Assembly (NCBI GenBank): GCA_964345075.1 | Contig: CAYFPS010000050.1 | Span: 1-6,252 of the forward strand | Reading direction: 5' to 3' | DNA: 6,252 nucleotides | Source of the DNA: CAYFPS01 sp964345075 | GTDB lineage: Bacteria > CAIWAD01 | The notes under the pieces: model-generated | What the model was told of the DNA's origin: nothing | The model's database searches: none | The model's input: the letters and a program-made list of their open reading frames with translations, nothing else | Program-made: the position numbers and the translations under genes | In this document: positions 5,848 through 6,252 of the stretch, one piece after another | How positions within the stretch are numbered: position 1 is the stretch's first letter | How the letters are laid out: the number at the start of each line of letters is the position of its first letter

Positions 5848-5875
5848 GCCTAACGCCTGACGCCTAACGCCTGTC
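5848..5875. repeat. Four GCCTAAC-type heptamers
   Basis: Four consecutive units (two GCCTAAC, one GCCTGAC, one GCCTGTC) form the inverted counterpart of the GTTAGGC units at 5524-5544. The last unit overlaps the left edge of the following hairpin. Confidence 0.75.
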
Positions 5876-5897
5876 ATCCCCGCGAAAGCGGGGACAG
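5871..5897. repeat. GAAA-loop hairpin repeat, dRS3/REP-like
   Basis: CCCCGC (5878-5883) and GCGGGG (5888-5893) close a GAAA tetraloop. CTGT (5871-5874) pairs with ACAG (5894-5897) across a three-base bulge. The core is very close to the GTCATCCCCGCGAAAGCGGG type of repeat that is common in many bacterial genomes and related to neisserial dRS3. No T-run follows, so it is not a normal terminator. Confidence 0.7.
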
Positions 5898-5918
5898 CAA
5901 TCATCAATCTGCAATCAG
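5898..5918. repeat. Three CAATCNN heptamers
   Basis: CAATCAT, CAATCTG and CAATCAG follow each other exactly, directly after the hairpin. I see no inverted partner in the window. Confidence 0.65.
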
Positions 5919-5924
5919 CCCTTC

Positions 5925-5959
5925 TTCTCGTCCTTCGCCATTCGTAATTCGTCATTTCT
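5925..5959. repeat. Degenerate CATTCGT heptamers
   Basis: Five 7-base units in register, the clearest being CATTCGT (5939-5945) and AATTCGT (5946-5952). The outer units are more degenerate. No inverted partner is seen. Confidence 0.5.
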
Positions 5960-6107
5960 TCACCACCTGTTCACCCCGCCCAATCCTGAACAACTTCCTC
6001 GCCTGCATCTCTTAAAACCATTCGCTAAGTCATTGATATTCAATAATGCGAAAATTGTCATGATTTTTGCATGGAGATGGATTGTAGCTGATGGACTGAA
6101 GAAGTCC
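5960..6107. other. Unpatterned spacer with an AT-rich patch
   Basis: I see no gene here. The patch 6011-6070 is much richer in A/T than its surroundings. It includes ATTGA-TAT-TCAAT (6032-6044), a perfect small inverted repeat that overlaps a poor FNR/CRP-like TTGAT-N4-AATAA. This could be a promoter region for a gene beyond the right edge, but no good box pair is present. Confidence 0.35.
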
Positions 6108-6156
6108 CCAGTTACCAGCTACCAGTCAGAGCTTTGCTGGCTACTGGTTGCTGGCC
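6108..6156. repeat. Second CCAG/CTGG heptamer array, seven units
   Basis: The stretch holds seven units in a single register: three CCAG-type, one transitional (6129-6135), then three CTGG-type. CCAGCTACCAGT (6115-6126) pairs with 6143-6154 at 11 of 12 positions. It is a shorter version of the array at 5732-5829. Confidence 0.75.
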
Positions 6157-6221
6157 TACCCGCTCTGCGTGCCGGAAAATCGGCACTTGATCGGGTAGGA
6201 GCCGTGCCGATGGGTCGGCAC
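6155..6221. repeat. Nested double hairpin built on GTGCCG/CGGCAC
   Basis: CCTACCCG (6155-6162) and CGGGTAGG (6192-6199) are perfect complements and enclose a second stem, GTGCCG (6169-6174) with CGGCAC (6181-6186). Directly downstream, GTGCCGA (6204-6210) pairs with TCGGCAC (6215-6221) around TGGG. Both inner stems are followed by TT, giving CGGCACTT, like the GACACTT ends of the element at 5633-5701. A paired REP (BIME-like) structure or a small structured RNA are both possible. Confidence 0.6.
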
Positions 6222-6252
6222 TTCGCCAGGGGCCATTTGCCGACTGCGTCGA

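Larger units (their letters stand above)
5524..5868. mobile_element. Possible MITE-like element with imperfect terminal inverted repeats
   Basis: The left end 5524-5550 and the reverse complement of 5832-5868 match at 25 of 27 positions, once a 10-base insertion (5842-5851) is allowed in the right arm. The inner 10 bases, AGTCGTCAGC (5541-5550) and GCTGACGACT (5832-5841), are a perfect inverted pair. Between them are three more inverted pairs: 5558-5578 with 5600-5620, 5633-5642 with 5692-5701, and 5739-5764 with 5782-5807. The element has no reading frame worth calling. I could not find a target-site duplication, so mobility is only inferred. It may instead be a structured repeat or a nested slippage product. 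Confidence 0.35.

Noticed and set aside
5524..6156. CRISPR array
   Set aside because: Repeats are 7 bases long with no unique spacers between them, so the repeat-spacer pattern is absent.
6060..6252. Reading frame open from an ATG at 6060 to the right edge
   Set aside because: No ribosome site, and most of it translates the heptamer array and the nested hairpins. It could only be accepted if sequence beyond the edge showed a conserved protein.
5512..6252. tRNA or rRNA gene
   Set aside because: I could find no acceptor stem with TTCGANNC T-loop and matching anticodon arm. The hairpins are repeat-derived.

Overview
The window looks like a chromosomal segment of a GC-rich, Gram-negative-type bacterium. 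The support is a CcoS-type cbb3 oxidase assembly protein, a protein with a Sec signal peptide, and strong Shine-Dalgarno sites. The secreted protein combines LVIVD-like propeller repeats with a C-terminal Fn3-like strand domain, an architecture I associate with uncultured FCB-group or candidate-phylum genomes. That placement is a low-confidence inference. All five genes I can support are on the plus strand.

Layout. Positions 1-400 are non-coding and contain a hairpin, a 12-bp tandem repeat, a strong minus-strand G-quadruplex motif and small palindromes. A complete dnaK follows (401-2347), closed by a clear intrinsic terminator (2371-2401). Next come a secreted protein of unknown function (2461-3669), a 65-residue CcoS (3754-3951), an NAD-type isocitrate dehydrogenase starting at a GTG (4064-5086), and 32 bases further on a one-domain superoxide reductase (5119-5511). 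The last two are probably co-transcribed and would link TCA-cycle NADH production to superoxide removal. CcoS points to a microaerobic respiratory chain.

The remaining 741 bases (5512-6252) contain no convincing gene but are densely patterned. They hold several families of degenerate 7-bp tandem repeats, many arranged as inverted pairs. They also hold an alternating 11-bp palindromic repeat, a dRS3/REP-like GAAA-loop hairpin, and a nested double hairpin near the right edge. The stretch 5524-5868 is bounded by imperfect inverted repeats (25 of 27 bases matching, apart from a 10-base insertion on one side) and encloses three further inverted pairs, so one strand could fold into a closed stem with three arms. 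This repeat island is the most unusual part of the window. Whether it is a non-autonomous mobile element, a REP-like structure or slippage-generated sequence cannot be settled from one copy.
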